Assembly: GCA_040269895.1 (NCBI GenBank)
Contig: CP158568.1
Location: forward strand, 1,830,716-1,894,715
Length of the DNA stretch: 64,000 nt
Direction: 5' to 3'
Source: Ancalomicrobiaceae bacterium S20
GTDB taxonomy: Bacteria > Pseudomonadota > Alphaproteobacteria > Rhizobiales > Ancalomicrobiaceae
Both the position numbers and the translations under genes were made by a program. Numbering within the stretch: position 1 is the stretch's first letter; each line of letters begins with the position of its first letter. The notes under the pieces are model-generated. The model was not told where the DNA came from, ran no database searches, and saw nothing but the letters and a program-made list of their open reading frames with translations. This document shows positions 40,205 through 49,953 of this stretch, in pieces.

Positions 40205-41129
40205 CGTCCATCCCCGGCTCGGCCCCGTCCGTCTCGACGTCGTCGAGCGGCGCGGGGGCGATGTCATCGTCTCCGGCTCCGTCAATAGCGGAAGCGCGGT
40301 CGCGGAGATAGATCGGTGCGAAGGGGTTCGCCTGCCGGATCTCGACGCGACCTTCCCGGACCAGCTCCAGCGTCGCCGAGAAAGAGCTCGCGAGCACGGT
40401 GGCGCGCATGCCGGGACTCAGGAAGCGGACCAGGATATCGGCGATCGGCGTCCAGTCATGCACGGTGCCGACGAGCCGTTCCAGGATCTGGCGCGCCTCG
40501 ACCAGCGACCAGACCTTGCGGCGGGCGACGCGGACGTTGGTCACCATCGTGCGCTGCCGATGCGCGGCATAGGCGGTCAGGAGGTCGTAGAGCGTCGCGG
40601 TCCATTCGATCTTCGAGCGCACCACCACCGGCTCGGGCGCACCGCGCAGAAACACGTCGCGACCGACGCGGTTGCGGTTGACCAGCTTGGCCGCCGCCTC
40701 GCGCATCGCCTCCAGGCGGCGCAGGCGGAACGCGAGTTCGGCGGCGAGCTCCTCGCCCGACGGCTCGTCGTCCTTGGGCGGATCGGGAATGAGCAACCGC
40801 GACTTCAGATAGGCGAGCCACGCCGCCATCACGAGATAGTCGGCGGCGAGTTCCAGGCGCGTCTTGCGCACCTCCTCGATGAAGGCGAGATACTGCTCGG
40901 CGAGCGCCAGGATCGAGATCTTGGTCAGGTCGACCTTCTGGCTGCGCGCGAGCGACAGGAGCAGGTCGAGCGGGCCCTCGAAGCCCTCGACGTCGACGAC
41001 CAGCGTCGGGTCGCCCGGCCGGGCCTCGACGCCGGGCGTCGCGCCGCGATCCCACGCCTCCGCGCCCGGCAGACGCGGCGGTACGGATGGGCTCGCCTGC
41101 GGGCCTTCGATCTCCTCCGCCGCGCTCAT
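40164..41129 (-). CDS. scpA: Segregation and condensation protein ScpA
   Basis: This 321-residue kleisin contains FEGPLDLLLSLARSQKVDLTKISILALAEQYL in its N-terminal SMC-binding region (I quote only the family-typical start FEGPLDLLL) and a winged-helix C-terminus. It bridges the SMC heads with ScpB. It starts 43 bp downstream of the nagZ stop and overlaps scpB. Confidence 0.94.
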   Translation of the reverse strand: MSAAEEIEGPQASPSVPPRLPGAEAWDRGATPGVEARPGDPTLVVDVEGFEGPLDLLLSLARSQKVDLTKISILALAEQYLAFIEEVRKTRLELAADYLVMAAWLAYLKSRLLIPDPPKDDEPSGEELAAELAFRLRRLEAMREAAAKLVNRNRVGRDVFLRGAPEPVVVRSKIEWTATLYDLLTAYAAHRQRTMVTNVRVARRKVWSLVEARQILERLVGTVHDWTPIADILVRFLSPGMRATVLASSFSATLELVREGRVEIRQANPFAPIYLRDRASAIDGAGDDDIAPAPLDDVETDGAEPGMDDDDGAGRGRRDDA

Positions 41130-41172
41130 CGACGCCTGTCTGGTCCCCCGCTTGTATCAGTCCTTGTCCGAC

Positions 41173-42192
41173 TCACGCATCTGCGAGCGCGAGAAGTTCG
41201 GCCAGTTCCGCCCGCGCGGCCGGCTCGTCGAGCGGTGCCGGCACGCGGCGCCAGGTCAGCGCGCGGGCCGCGCGATCGGCGGCGATGCCGTCGAGCGGAC
41301 CGACCACCTCGGCAACCGCGCGCATCTGGTCGAGCTTGCCGTTGCAATGAAGCACGATGTCGATGCCGGCGTCGAGGGAGCGGCGCGCCCGATCCGCCGG
41401 CGTGCCCGACAGCGCCTCCATGCCGAGGTCGTCGGTCATCAGCAAGCCGTCGAAGCCGATCTCGCCGCGGATCACATCGGCGATGACGGGCGCGGACTGC
41501 GTCGCGGGCGCGTCCGGATCGATCGCCTCGAACACGACATGGGCCGACATCGCCATCGGCAGGTCGGCATTGGCGCGGAACGGCGCGAAATCGGTTTGCG
41601 ACAGCGTCGCCCGGTCGGTCGCGACGTGCGGCAGCGACAGATGGCTGTCGACGCCTGCGCGGCCGTGGCCGGGCATGTGTTTGACGATCGGCAGCACGCC
41701 GCCGGCGAGCAGGCCTTCCGCGACCGCGCGGCCGATCGCGGCGACCGGCTCCGGCGTGCGGCCATAGGCGCGTGCGCCGATCACGTCGTGGGCGCCCCGC
41801 ACGGGAACATCGAGCACCGGCAGGCAGTCGACGTCGATGCCGAGCGCGAGCAGATCGTGGGCAATGAGCCGTGCGCCCAGCGTGGCGGCGCGCAGGCCCT
41901 TGGCCTGATCCTTCGCGTGGATCGCGCCGTAGACCGCGCCGGCCGGATAGACCGGCCAATGCGGCGGCCCGAGACGCTGGACGCGGCCGCCCTCCTGATC
42001 GATCAGCACCGGCGCCTCGGGCCGGCCGACCGCATCGCGCAGCGCGCGCGTCAGCGCCGCGATCTGCTCAGGGGTCTCGCAATTGCGCTTGAACAGGATG
42101 AAGCCCCAGGGTCGCGCCTCCCGGAAGAAGGCGATCTCGTCCTCGGAGAGCGTCGGGCCGGCGCAGCCGGAGATGAAGGCGGATACGGTCAT
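41173..42192 (-). CDS. nagZ: Beta-N-acetylhexosaminidase (glycoside hydrolase family 3)
   Basis: This 339-residue cytoplasmic enzyme removes N-acetylglucosamine from anhydromuropeptides in cell-wall recycling. The family-specific loop KHMPGHGRA (171-179) provides the His that acts as acid/base, and the nucleophilic Asp is in TDDLGMEAL (254-255). GGAGACCCGCG precedes the ATG. It is separated from the SPOR gene by an intrinsic terminator and leads into scpA. Confidence 0.95.
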   Translation of the reverse strand: MTVSAFISGCAGPTLSEDEIAFFREARPWGFILFKRNCETPEQIAALTRALRDAVGRPEAPVLIDQEGGRVQRLGPPHWPVYPAGAVYGAIHAKDQAKGLRAATLGARLIAHDLLALGIDVDCLPVLDVPVRGAHDVIGARAYGRTPEPVAAIGRAVAEGLLAGGVLPIVKHMPGHGRAGVDSHLSLPHVATDRATLSQTDFAPFRANADLPMAMSAHVVFEAIDPDAPATQSAPVIADVIRGEIGFDGLLMTDDLGMEALSGTPADRARRSLDAGIDIVLHCNGKLDQMRAVAEVVGPLDGIAADRAARALTWRRVPAPLDEPAARAELAELLALADA

Positions 42193-42240
42193 CGCGGGTC
42201 TCCGCGCCGTTTCGGGACGGCCCGAGCGGCGGCTGTCGTG

Positions 42241-42268
42241 AAAAGACCGCCGGGGGCGGCCGGCGGTC
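42241..42268 (-). terminator. Intrinsic terminator after the SPOR-domain gene
   Basis: A nine-bp stem (GACCGCCGG / CCGGCGGTC) around a GC-rich loop is followed on the minus strand by TTTT. It ends the dgt-argS-SPOR transcript and precedes nagZ. Confidence 0.85.
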
Positions 42269-42302
42269 TCGTCGTTGATCGATCGCGCGCGGTCCGGACA
42301 GG

Positions 42303-44072
42303 TCAGCGCTTGACCACCATGCAGCTGCCGCCCGCCGACTTCAGCTGTTCGCAGAGCGCGACGGCCTGGTCGCGCGAGCCGGCGGAAACGCGGACGCGGT
42401 GATAGCTCTTGCCGTTCACGTCGGCCTGCTGGACCACCAGCGAACGGCCGCCGAGCACCGGATACTTGCGCTGCGCCTCGGCGAAAGCACGCTTGGCCTC
42501 GGCGTCGGAACCGGTTGCGGCGATCTGGACCAGGAAGTCGCCGGCGCCGGCCGGCGGGGTGATCGAGACCGGCTGGGTCGAGGCCGTCGTGGCAGGCGCG
42601 GCCGCCGGCGGCGCGGCGGCGAGACGCGTCGGGCCGACCGGGCCGAGCGCGATCGGCGCACCGGCCGTCGTGGTCGGAGCCGCAGCCGGGGCCGGCTGCA
42701 GCTGCACCGGGCGCGGCTGGGCCGGCTGCACCGGCGTGGTGGCGACCACGGTCGGGGCCGGCGCGGGCTTCACGACCGGCTTGATCGTGGTGATCTGCGG
42801 CGCAGTCGGCGCCTGGGCAGCGGGAGCCTGCGCGGCAGGAACCTGGACCAGCGGGTTCGGCGGATATGGCATGTCGGCGGTCGCCGACGGGCGCGCCGGC
42901 GCTTGGGCCGCGGGGACATGGGCCACCGGCGGCAGCGCCGGAGCCTGGGTGGCGGGCGGCGTGGCCGGATCGGCGAGCGCGGTGCGCGGCGGCTTCGGCG
43001 CATCGCCGACGACCGTGCCGTCCGGGCGCACGATGACCGTCTTCACATGGCGCGGCTGGTCGTTGACGCCCACGCCGCCCGGCGCGATGACGCGCACGTC
43101 CTGGCCGTCGGCGGTCTTGCCCTTGACGGCATCGACCGGATCTTCCTGCAGGCGCACGATCTTCGATGCGCCGCTGCCGTCATCCGGCTTCAGCGACGGC
43201 GTGTTGTCGGCGACCGCCTTGCCCGGCGGCGGCACGACCTTCATCGGCTTGCCGTCGGCATGCACCGTCACCGGTGCGCCGCCGACGCCGAGCGAGGGCG
43301 CGAACATGCGCCAGCCGGCATAGCCGACACCGCCGACCGCGACGAGGCCGACCAGCGCCGCGACCAGACCGACGCCGATGCGCTGGCCATTGCGGGCGTT
43401 CTTGGCGGCGGCGCGCACCTGGCGGCCGGAGTGGCCCGGCAGGGCCTCCTCGAGCGAGGCATGCGGCCGGGCTTCATAGGCAGCCGCAGCGATGTCGTCG
43501 CGGCTGAAATCGGCATAGGGCGAGCGCGGCGCGGCGTGCGCGACCGCCGGGTGCACATGCACCGAGGCGGTGTGCGGCGCGCGGCCGTCGACGCCGTCAT
43601 CGTAGCCTTGATCGAAGGCCGGATCGTAGCTGCCGGCGGCAACGCCGCTCTGGCCGTGGCCGGGCTGCGCGTAGCCCGGATGACCGGCCGAAGACGGCGC
43701 ATAGTTCTGTGGCGCGTCACGCGACGCGGCAACACGGAGATTGGGGGCCTGACGCTGCACGGGTTCGCCCTCCGGCGCATGTTCGGCGGTGCGCGCCGAG
43801 CGCGCCTGTGCCGGACCGACCGAGGCGCGCAGCTCATTGAAGAGCTCGGCTTCGAGTTCGGTCAACTGTTGAGGCATGGGCTGCGCGGTCACGGGACGAC
43901 GTTGTCCACTGCGCGGTTCGGGACGGACCGGATAGGCCGCCCCTTCGCTGACGATCCGCGCCAGTTCGACCAGCGGATCCTCCGCCTCCGGCATCCCGCC
44001 CGTCACCTGACCGGCCGGAGCCGCCCCTCCCGCGACACGCGCGGCGGCGACATGCTGAAGCTTCTCGGGCAT
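42303..44072 (-). CDS. SPOR-domain cell-division/envelope protein
   Basis: This 589-residue protein has a cytoplasmic N-terminal part (about 1-230), one membrane helix (about 231-253), a long Ala/Pro-rich periplasmic linker and a C-terminal SPOR domain (last 75 or so residues, DFLVQIAATGSDAEAKRAF...). SPOR domains bind denuded glycan strands at division sites. I chose the ATG at 44072 behind GGAGGAAG; 44099 is an alternative. It lies 78 bp after argS, in the order dgt-argS-SPOR-nagZ common in Rhizobiales. Confidence 0.9.
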   Translation of the reverse strand: MPEKLQHVAAARVAGGAAPAGQVTGGMPEAEDPLVELARIVSEGAAYPVRPEPRSGQRRPVTAQPMPQQLTELEAELFNELRASVGPAQARSARTAEHAPEGEPVQRQAPNLRVAASRDAPQNYAPSSAGHPGYAQPGHGQSGVAAGSYDPAFDQGYDDGVDGRAPHTASVHVHPAVAHAAPRSPYADFSRDDIAAAAYEARPHASLEEALPGHSGRQVRAAAKNARNGQRIGVGLVAALVGLVAVGGVGYAGWRMFAPSLGVGGAPVTVHADGKPMKVVPPPGKAVADNTPSLKPDDGSGASKIVRLQEDPVDAVKGKTADGQDVRVIAPGGVGVNDQPRHVKTVIVRPDGTVVGDAPKPPRTALADPATPPATQAPALPPVAHVPAAQAPARPSATADMPYPPNPLVQVPAAQAPAAQAPTAPQITTIKPVVKPAPAPTVVATTPVQPAQPRPVQLQPAPAAAPTTTAGAPIALGPVGPTRLAAAPPAAAPATTASTQPVSITPPAGAGDFLVQIAATGSDAEAKRAFAEAQRKYPVLGGRSLVVQQADVNGKSYHRVRVSAGSRDQAVALCEQLKSAGGSCMVVKR

Positions 44073-44150
44073 CGAACCAGACTTCCTCCGGTGCCGCATG
44101 GAACGCTCCCGCGGCCCATGCACTGAACACGACACCCGAAGCCGCAACCG

Positions 44151-45914
44151 TCACCGCATTTCGTCAGGCGCGTTCACGCCCAATATAGCGAGCCCGGACG
44201 CGAGTACCAACGCAACGGCATCGACCATTGCCAATCGGGCCGAAGACGACAATGGGTCGTCAACGTTAATAAACCGTAATTGCGGCAAGTCCTTGCCTCG
44301 GTTCCACTGCCCGTGGAGCTCGCTCGCCAGTTCATACAAATAGAAGGCGATCCGGTGCGGTTCGTGAGCCGTCGCAGCGCTTTCGACGATGCGCGGCCAC
44401 TCCGCGAGGCGCTTGATCAGCGCGATCTCGCCCGAATCAGTCAGCCGGTCGAGCGGCGTGGCGGCGAGGCTGGCGCGATCGAGCGCAATCGACGGCACGT
44501 CCGCCGCCGCCTGCCGGAACACCGAGCGACAGCGCGCATGCGCGTACTGTACGTAGAAGACCGGGTTATCCTTCGACTGTTCGGTGACCTTCTGGAAGTC
44601 GAAGTCGAGCGGCGCGTCGTTCTTGCGGTAGAGCATCATGAAGCGCACGGCATCGCAGCCGACTTCCTCGACCACGTCACGCAGCGTGACGAAGTCGCCC
44701 GAGCGCTTCGACATCTTCACCGGCTCGCCGGCGCGGAACAGTTTTACGAGCTGGCAGAGCCGGACGACGACCTTGGCCTTGCCGGCCGAGATCGCGTTGC
44801 CGACCGCCTCGAGGCGCTTGACGTAACCGCCGTGGTCGGCGCCGAGGATGAAGATCATCTCCTCGAAACCGCGACGCCACTTGTCGCGCATATAGGCGAC
44901 GTCCGCAGCGAAATAGGTGTAGTCGCCGTTCGACTTGGCGAGCGGCCGATCGGTGTCGTCGCCATAGGCCGAGGCGCGGAACAGCAGCTGCTCGCGGTCC
45001 TCCCAGTCCTCCGGCAGCTGGCCCTTCGGCGGCGGCAGGCGGCCGTTGTAGACGAGGTCGCGGCCGCGCAGATCCTCGATCATCTCGTCGATCGAGGACG
45101 TGCCGGAGGCGCGATCGTGCAGCGTGCGCTCGGAGAAGAACACCTCGTGGGTGACGCCGAGCGCGGCGAGATCGGCGCGGATCATGTCCATCATCATCGC
45201 GACCGCGACCGGCTTGACGATCGGCAGCCACGCGGCCTCGGCCAGCGCGAGCAGCTTGTCGCCATGGTCGGCCTTCAGCTTTTCGCCGACCGGCACGAGA
45301 TAGTCGCCCGGATAGAGCCCTTCCGGGATCGTGATCGTCTCGCCGAGCGCCTCGCGGTAGCGCAGGAAGGCGGAGCGGGCGAGCACGTCGATCTGTCCGC
45401 CGGCGTCGTTGATGTAATATTCCTTGGTCACGTTCTGGCCGGCGAAGGCGAGCAGATTCGCCAGCGCGTCGCCGACCACGGCGCCGCGGCAATGGCCGAC
45501 GTGCATCGGGCCGGTCGGATTGGCCGAGACGTACTCGACGTTGGTCTTGCGGCCGCCGCCGATGGTCGAGCGGCCGAAATCGGCGCCGGCATTGAGGATC
45601 GCGCCGAGCAGCGTCGCGAAGGTCTCCGGCTTCAGGCGCAGATTGATGAAGCCGGGACCGGCGACCTCGACCTCGGCGACGTCCGGATCGGTCGCCAGTT
45701 CGCCCATCAGCGCGATGGCGAGTTGGCGCGGGTTCTGCCCCATGGGCTTCGCCAGCACCATGGCGGCGTTGACCGCGAGATCGCCGTGCGAGGCATCGCG
45801 AGGCGGCTCGACCAGCACGCGGGTCGTGTCGAGCGCCGACCCGTCTGCCGCCTTCCAGCCGAGGCGATCGATGGCGGCGAGCACACGCGAGGTGAAGTCC
45901 GCAAAGATATTCAT
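44151..45914 (-). CDS. argS: Arginine--tRNA ligase
   Basis: This 587-residue class I synthetase starts [12 protein letters not shown]. The HIGH motif appears as [13 protein letters not shown], the KMSKS motif as KMSKRSGDF. The C-terminal DALR anticodon-binding domain is complete. The open frame continues 39 codons upstream without family similarity. It follows dgt by 91 bp. Confidence 0.96.
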   Translation of the reverse strand: MNIFADFTSRVLAAIDRLGWKAADGSALDTTRVLVEPPRDASHGDLAVNAAMVLAKPMGQNPRQLAIALMGELATDPDVAEVEVAGPGFINLRLKPETFATLLGAILNAGADFGRSTIGGGRKTNVEYVSANPTGPMHVGHCRGAVVGDALANLLAFAGQNVTKEYYINDAGGQIDVLARSAFLRYREALGETITIPEGLYPGDYLVPVGEKLKADHGDKLLALAEAAWLPIVKPVAVAMMMDMIRADLAALGVTHEVFFSERTLHDRASGTSSIDEMIEDLRGRDLVYNGRLPPPKGQLPEDWEDREQLLFRASAYGDDTDRPLAKSNGDYTYFAADVAYMRDKWRRGFEEMIFILGADHGGYVKRLEAVGNAISAGKAKVVVRLCQLVKLFRAGEPVKMSKRSGDFVTLRDVVEEVGCDAVRFMMLYRKNDAPLDFDFQKVTEQSKDNPVFYVQYAHARCRSVFRQAAADVPSIALDRASLAATPLDRLTDSGEIALIKRLAEWPRIVESAATAHEPHRIAFYLYELASELHGQWNRGKDLPQLRFINVDDPLSSSARLAMVDAVALVLASGLAILGVNAPDEMR

Positions 45915-46005
45915 GGGGTTGAGGCCGTTTCTGCAGATACCGCGAGAGCTCGTGCGGGAGCCGTCCACCGCCGGGACCAGCCCGGGAATGCGTCGGACGC
46001 GGGGC

Positions 46006-47286
46006 CTAACGCAAAACCGGAGTAGCGTCAAACAATCGGCCGTGTTCGAGCGCGGCGAAGCGATCGGTCATGCCGGCGATGTAGTCGCAGATCCGGCGCG
46101 CGCGCTGGGCCTCGTCGGTCGGATCGAGCCCGGCGCACCACTCCGTCGGCATCGCGGCCGGATCCTCGAAGAAGCGGGCGAACAGCTCCTCGACCACCTG
46201 CTCGACCGCGCGCATGACCTCCATGACCGGCTCGGACCGGTAGACGTGGCGATAGAGGAAGGCCTTGATCGCCTTGTCGGCGGCGGCGACCTCTTCGGAG
46301 AACGTCGCGATCGGGCCCGACAGCCGGCGGACCGCATCGGCGCTCTCCGGCTCGGCGTCGCCGAGGCGCCGCAGTGCCTCGCGGATGACATCCTCGACCA
46401 TACGGGTGATGACGCGGCGCGTCACTTCCTGCACCACGCGCGGCCGCGACAGGTCCGGATGGCGCTCGCGCACCTCGCGCAGCGCCGGGCCGACCAAGGG
46501 CAGTTCTTCGAGCGCATCGAGATCGATCAGACCGGCGCGCAGGCCGTCGTCGATGTCGTGGGCGTCATAGGCGATGTCGTCGGCGACCGCCGCGATCTGC
46601 GCCTCGATGCTCGGTTGGCTCCAGAGCCACAGGTCGTTCGAACGGCCGTAGTCGCGGATCGGATAAGGCAATTCGGCCGGCGTCACGCCATGGTGCGGCA
46701 GCGGCCGGCCTTGCGGATCGGCGAGCGGGCCGTTGTGCTTGACGAGGCCCTCCAGCGTCTCCCAGGCGAGATTGAGCCCGTCGAAGCCGGCGTAGCGGCG
46801 TTCGAGCTTGGTGACGATGCGCAGGGTCTGGGCGTTGTGATCGAAGCCGCCCCAGCGCGCCATGGCACGATCGAGCGCACGCTCGCCGGCATGGCCGAAC
46901 GGCGTATGGCCGAGATCGTGGCCTAGCGCGACCGCCTCGGCCAGATCCTCGTCGAGCCGGAGCGCACGGGCGAGCGCGCGGGCGATCTGGGCGACCTCGA
47001 TCGTGTGGGTCAGCCGCGTGCGGAAATGATCGCCCTCGTGATAGATGAAGACCTGCGTCTTATGGGCGAGACGGCGGAACGCGGTCGAGTGCACGATGCG
47101 GTCGCGGTCGCGCTGGAACGGCGTGCGGGTCGGGCTCTCGGGCTCGGCGACGAGCCGGCCGCGCGAGTGGTCCGGGTCGACGGCGAAGACCGCGCGCGGC
47201 TCACGGCCGAGGCCGATGCGCGCGCGGATCGCGGCGGCGGCCTCGCGTGCCGTGCCGGTTCCATCCTTCGGCGCGTCGTCGCCCAT
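46006..47286 (-). CDS. dgt: Deoxyguanosinetriphosphate triphosphohydrolase-like protein
   Basis: This 426-residue HD-domain enzyme of the dGTPase family starts MGDDAPKDG behind GGAGGAAGACCG. The metal site is seen in [16 protein letters not shown] and [16 protein letters not shown]. Such proteins cleave dNTPs to nucleoside and tripolyphosphate; substrate specificity is not certain for the dgt-like (type II) branch. It is divergent from erpA across about 250 bp and heads the dgt-argS-SPOR series. Confidence 0.93.
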   Translation of the reverse strand: MGDDAPKDGTGTAREAAAAIRARIGLGREPRAVFAVDPDHSRGRLVAEPESPTRTPFQRDRDRIVHSTAFRRLAHKTQVFIYHEGDHFRTRLTHTIEVAQIARALARALRLDEDLAEAVALGHDLGHTPFGHAGERALDRAMARWGGFDHNAQTLRIVTKLERRYAGFDGLNLAWETLEGLVKHNGPLADPQGRPLPHHGVTPAELPYPIRDYGRSNDLWLWSQPSIEAQIAAVADDIAYDAHDIDDGLRAGLIDLDALEELPLVGPALREVRERHPDLSRPRVVQEVTRRVITRMVEDVIREALRRLGDAEPESADAVRRLSGPIATFSEEVAAADKAIKAFLYRHVYRSEPVMEVMRAVEQVVEELFARFFEDPAAMPTEWCAGLDPTDEAQRARRICDYIAGMTDRFAALEHGRLFDATPVLR

Positions 47287-47336
47287 CGGTCTTCCTCCAC
47301 TCGATCCCACGATGCCGCCCCAAACCGCCGGCGCCC

Positions 47337-47377
47337 GAACCGCCGAAGCCTGAACCGCCGAAGCCTGAACCGCCGGG
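47337..47377. repeat. 15-bp tandem repeat upstream of dgt
   Basis: GAACCGCCGAAGCCT occurs twice in a row (47337-47351, 47352-47366), followed by a partial third copy beginning GAACCGCCG. It lies in the divergent dgt/erpA promoter region. No function is apparent. Confidence 0.65.
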
Positions 47378-47535
47378 CTCGGCGTGCCGACGGCCCTGCC
47401 CGCCTGCGCGCCCCCGCCATGCGGCACCGAGCCGTCGAAGCGCATTGACCCGGCCGCGCGCGGACTTAACTATCAGGCATGCTTTCCATGTCCAGCCGAC
47501 GACGTTCGGCGGCGGACCGACTAAGGAGCCATCCC

Positions 47536-47889
47536 ATGGATGCCGCGACGCTCGACGCCGGCCTCTCGCCCCTCACCCTCACCGAGCGCGCCGCGCGCCG
47601 CATCGCCAAGATCGCGGCCAAGGAAGCGCCCGGCACGGTCTTGCGCGTTTCGGTCTCCGGCGGCGGCTGCTCGGGCTTTTCCTATGGCTTCGAACTGACC
47701 ACTGCGCGCGAGGCGGACGATATCGTCATCACCCGTGACGAGGCGACCGTGCTGATCGATCCGGTCTCGGTCGATTACATCAAGGGCTCGGAGATCGACT
47801 TCGTCGACAATCTGATGGGCCAGTCGTTCCAGGTGAAGAACCCGAACGCGACGGCTACCTGCGGCTGCGGCACCAGCTTCTCGGTCTGA
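47536..47889 (+). CDS. erpA: Iron-sulfur cluster insertion protein ErpA
   Basis: This 117-residue A-type carrier delivers iron-sulfur clusters to apo-enzymes. The three ligand cysteines are Cys45 (GGGCSGF), Cys109 and Cys111 (TCGCGTSF). AAGGAG lies upstream of ATG 47536. It is divergent from dgt and 148 bp upstream of xthA. Confidence 0.94.
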   Translation: MDAATLDAGLSPLTLTERAARRIAKIAAKEAPGTVLRVSVSGGGCSGFSYGFELTTAREADDIVITRDEATVLIDPVSVDYIKGSEIDFVDNLMGQSFQVKNPNATATCGCGTSFSV

Positions 47890-48037
47890 TCGCCGGGCCG
47901 GACGCGGCCAGCGATCTGTGCACGAGCGGCCGTGACGGCGCCCGGACGGCGTGACCGGCGGCGCGAACCGCCCTATGGTGCCGGTCCCGCACGCTTTCCC
48001 GCGTGTCTCCGCCCTGCCCCGCCGACGAGCCTGACCG

Positions 48038-48817
48038 ATGAAGATCGCGACCTGGAACATCAACGGCGTCAAGGCGCGCATCGAGGCGCTGACCGCCTGG
48101 CTGCGCGAGGCCTCGCCCGACCTCGTCTGCCTGCAGGAGATCAAGTCGGTCGACGAGGGTTTTCCGCGGCTGGAGATCGAGAGCCTCGGCTATAATGTCG
48201 CGACCCACGGCCAAAAAGGCTTCAACGGCGTCGCGATCCTGTCGAAGCTGCCGCTCGAAGATGTGACGCGCGGCCTGCCCGGCGACCCGACCGACGAGCA
48301 GGCGCGCTACATCGAGGCGGTGGTCTCGGTCGGGCCGCGGGTGTTGCGCGTCGGCGGGCTCTACCTGCCGAACGGCAATCCGCTCGGCACCGAGAAGTTT
48401 CCCTACAAGCTCGCCTGGATGCGCCGGCTCGAGCAGCATGCCGCCGAGCGGCTCGCCTACGAGGAGCCGTTCGTGCTGATGGGCGACTACAACGTCATCC
48501 CAGACCCGATCGATGCGCGCCGACCCGACGCCTGGCTCGGCGATGCGCTGTTCCAGCCGGAGAGCCGGCAGGCCTACCGGCGACTGCTGGCGCTCGGCTT
48601 CACCGATGCGGTGCGCGCGACCACCGAGGCTCAGGTGTTCACCTTCTGGGATTATCAGGCCGGCGCCTACCAGAAGAACGACGGCATCCGCATCGACCAC
48701 GTGCTGCTGTCGCCCCAGGCGGCCGATGCTCTGGTCGGCGTCCACATCGACAGCCATGTGCGCGGCTGGGACAAGCCGTCGGATCACGTGCCGGTCGTGG
48801 TCGAATTGGCGCTCTGA
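48038..48817 (+). CDS. xthA: Exodeoxyribonuclease III
   Basis: This 259-residue AP endonuclease/3' exonuclease begins MKIATWNINGVKARIEAL, with the catalytic Glu in LVCLQEIKS; MGDYNVIPDPID and the final DHVPVVVEL complete the EEP-family active site. It acts in base excision repair. No SOS box was noticed upstream. Confidence 0.95.
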   Translation: MKIATWNINGVKARIEALTAWLREASPDLVCLQEIKSVDEGFPRLEIESLGYNVATHGQKGFNGVAILSKLPLEDVTRGLPGDPTDEQARYIEAVVSVGPRVLRVGGLYLPNGNPLGTEKFPYKLAWMRRLEQHAAERLAYEEPFVLMGDYNVIPDPIDARRPDAWLGDALFQPESRQAYRRLLALGFTDAVRATTEAQVFTFWDYQAGAYQKNDGIRIDHVLLSPQAADALVGVHIDSHVRGWDKPSDHVPVVVELAL

Positions 48818-48948
48818 CGTTTCGCATGACCGGACCGGCGGCTTCGCGCGCGCCAGCGCAAGCCCGCCGAATCTGGCCGGGCTCCAGACGTCGGGAGATC
48901 GGCGGCCGCCTCTGACGCGTGCGCCGCCACCGTGCTATGCTCGCGGGC

Positions 48949-49404
48949 ATGGCAGACGACGCGCCCTGTGGCCGGTCGCACCGGCCTTCCGTCCTTGGCT
49001 CCACCGCCGCCCGACCTCCGGTCGCGCTGGCGGCTGCAGGCGGTTTCGTCCGCAGCATTCGCCCCAACGCCCACCATGACCTGCGATCGCTCGGCTGGCG
49101 CCCGGCGCTGATCGCCGCCCTGCTCCTTGCGGCGGGCCCGACGCCGGCGACCGCCGATCCCGATTGTACCTGTCGTGGTCCGGGCGGGCGGCTGTTCCAT
49201 CAAGGCGAGACGACCTGTCTGCCGTCGCCCGACGGTCCGCGGCTGGCGCGCTGCGCAATGGCGCTCAACAACACGTCCTGGGCCTACACGAAGGAGCGCT
49301 GCGAGCCGGTGGCGCATCTGTCGCCGCGCCGGGATCGCACCGCCCGTGCGGGCGCACTTCAAGTGAATGAGAAACAGAGTCCGGAAACGCCTCCAACACT
49401 CTGA
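48949..49404 (+). CDS. Small cysteine-rich exported protein of unknown function
   Basis: The 151-residue frame from ATG 48949 contains a hydrophobic export segment (ALIAALLLAAGPTPATA) followed by the cysteine-rich core DPDCTCRGPGGRLFHQGETT and a second cluster with RCAMALNNTSWAY and ERC. I recognise this as the pattern of a small conserved periplasmic protein of Rhizobiales without known function. The N-terminal 45 residues before the hydrophobic stretch look unlike a signal peptide n-region, and no ATG, GTG or TTG lies closer in frame, so the start is doubtful. It follows xthA on the same strand. Confidence 0.55.
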   Translation: MADDAPCGRSHRPSVLGSTAARPPVALAAAGGFVRSIRPNAHHDLRSLGWRPALIAALLLAAGPTPATADPDCTCRGPGGRLFHQGETTCLPSPDGPRLARCAMALNNTSWAYTKERCEPVAHLSPRRDRTARAGALQVNEKQSPETPPTL

Positions 49405-49953
49405 CTCTACGGCATTTTGAACGTCTACTTCGAGTCGAATCCGAACCCTCGGGACTCGCATGTCCTGCAGATCCGTCGCGGCGCCGGATATCACCGATCG
49501 CCGCGGTACGACCGCCGGGACGATGCGATCTCGAACGGCATTTCGGCGGGGTTCCGAGCGAATTTCATGTCGCGGCGCCGGTCGGGAGGCGTCCGCGTCG
49601 CGAGGGGGGTGTCGGGCGATGCCGCGCAACATCCGGGTTGGAGGCGAGCTCTCCCGCCGGACGTGGCACGGGGCTTTTCGATCCGAGTCGAAGAGTCGAC
49701 GCTAACGACATAAGAGTCTGAGCTGATTCAGATTTCTTCGAGTCGAAGTCGAACCGACCCAGACCACCGACCCGAATTCATCAGACGGATTAACAAGACA
49801 TGAAAAAGGCGAGCCAAGAGATTGGCTCGCCTTCATGATTCAAATCGAGATCGATCCTGTCACGCGGACGCCGTGGCTCGGGTCTTCGAGCGACCTCGGT
49901 CGAGCCGAACCGCCTTCGCGTCCCTGCCACGCGGCCCTTTCATCGGGCGCTGT
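49405..49953. other. Gene-poor stretch with repeated CGAGTCGAA motifs
   Basis: No frame here has family content; two plus-strand frames of 98 and 81 codons look like noise. The stretch is less GC-rich towards its end. CGAGTCGAA occurs at 49431-49439, 49684-49692 and 49739-49747; two of the copies extend to the odd palindrome TTCGAGTCGAA (49429-49439 and 49737-49747). TCTGA...TCAGA forms a small hairpin near 49717. The exoR terminator lies at its right end. Confidence 0.5.
49803..49832 (-). terminator. Intrinsic terminator after exoR
   Basis: AAGGCGAGCCAA pairs with TTGGCTCGCCTT around GAGA; on the minus strand TTTTT follows immediately. It lies about 120 bp past the exoR stop. Confidence 0.9.

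Noticed and set aside
49417-49713. A 98-codon frame in the gene-poor stretch at 49.5 kb
   Set aside because: No start signal or family content and overlapped by another equally weak frame.
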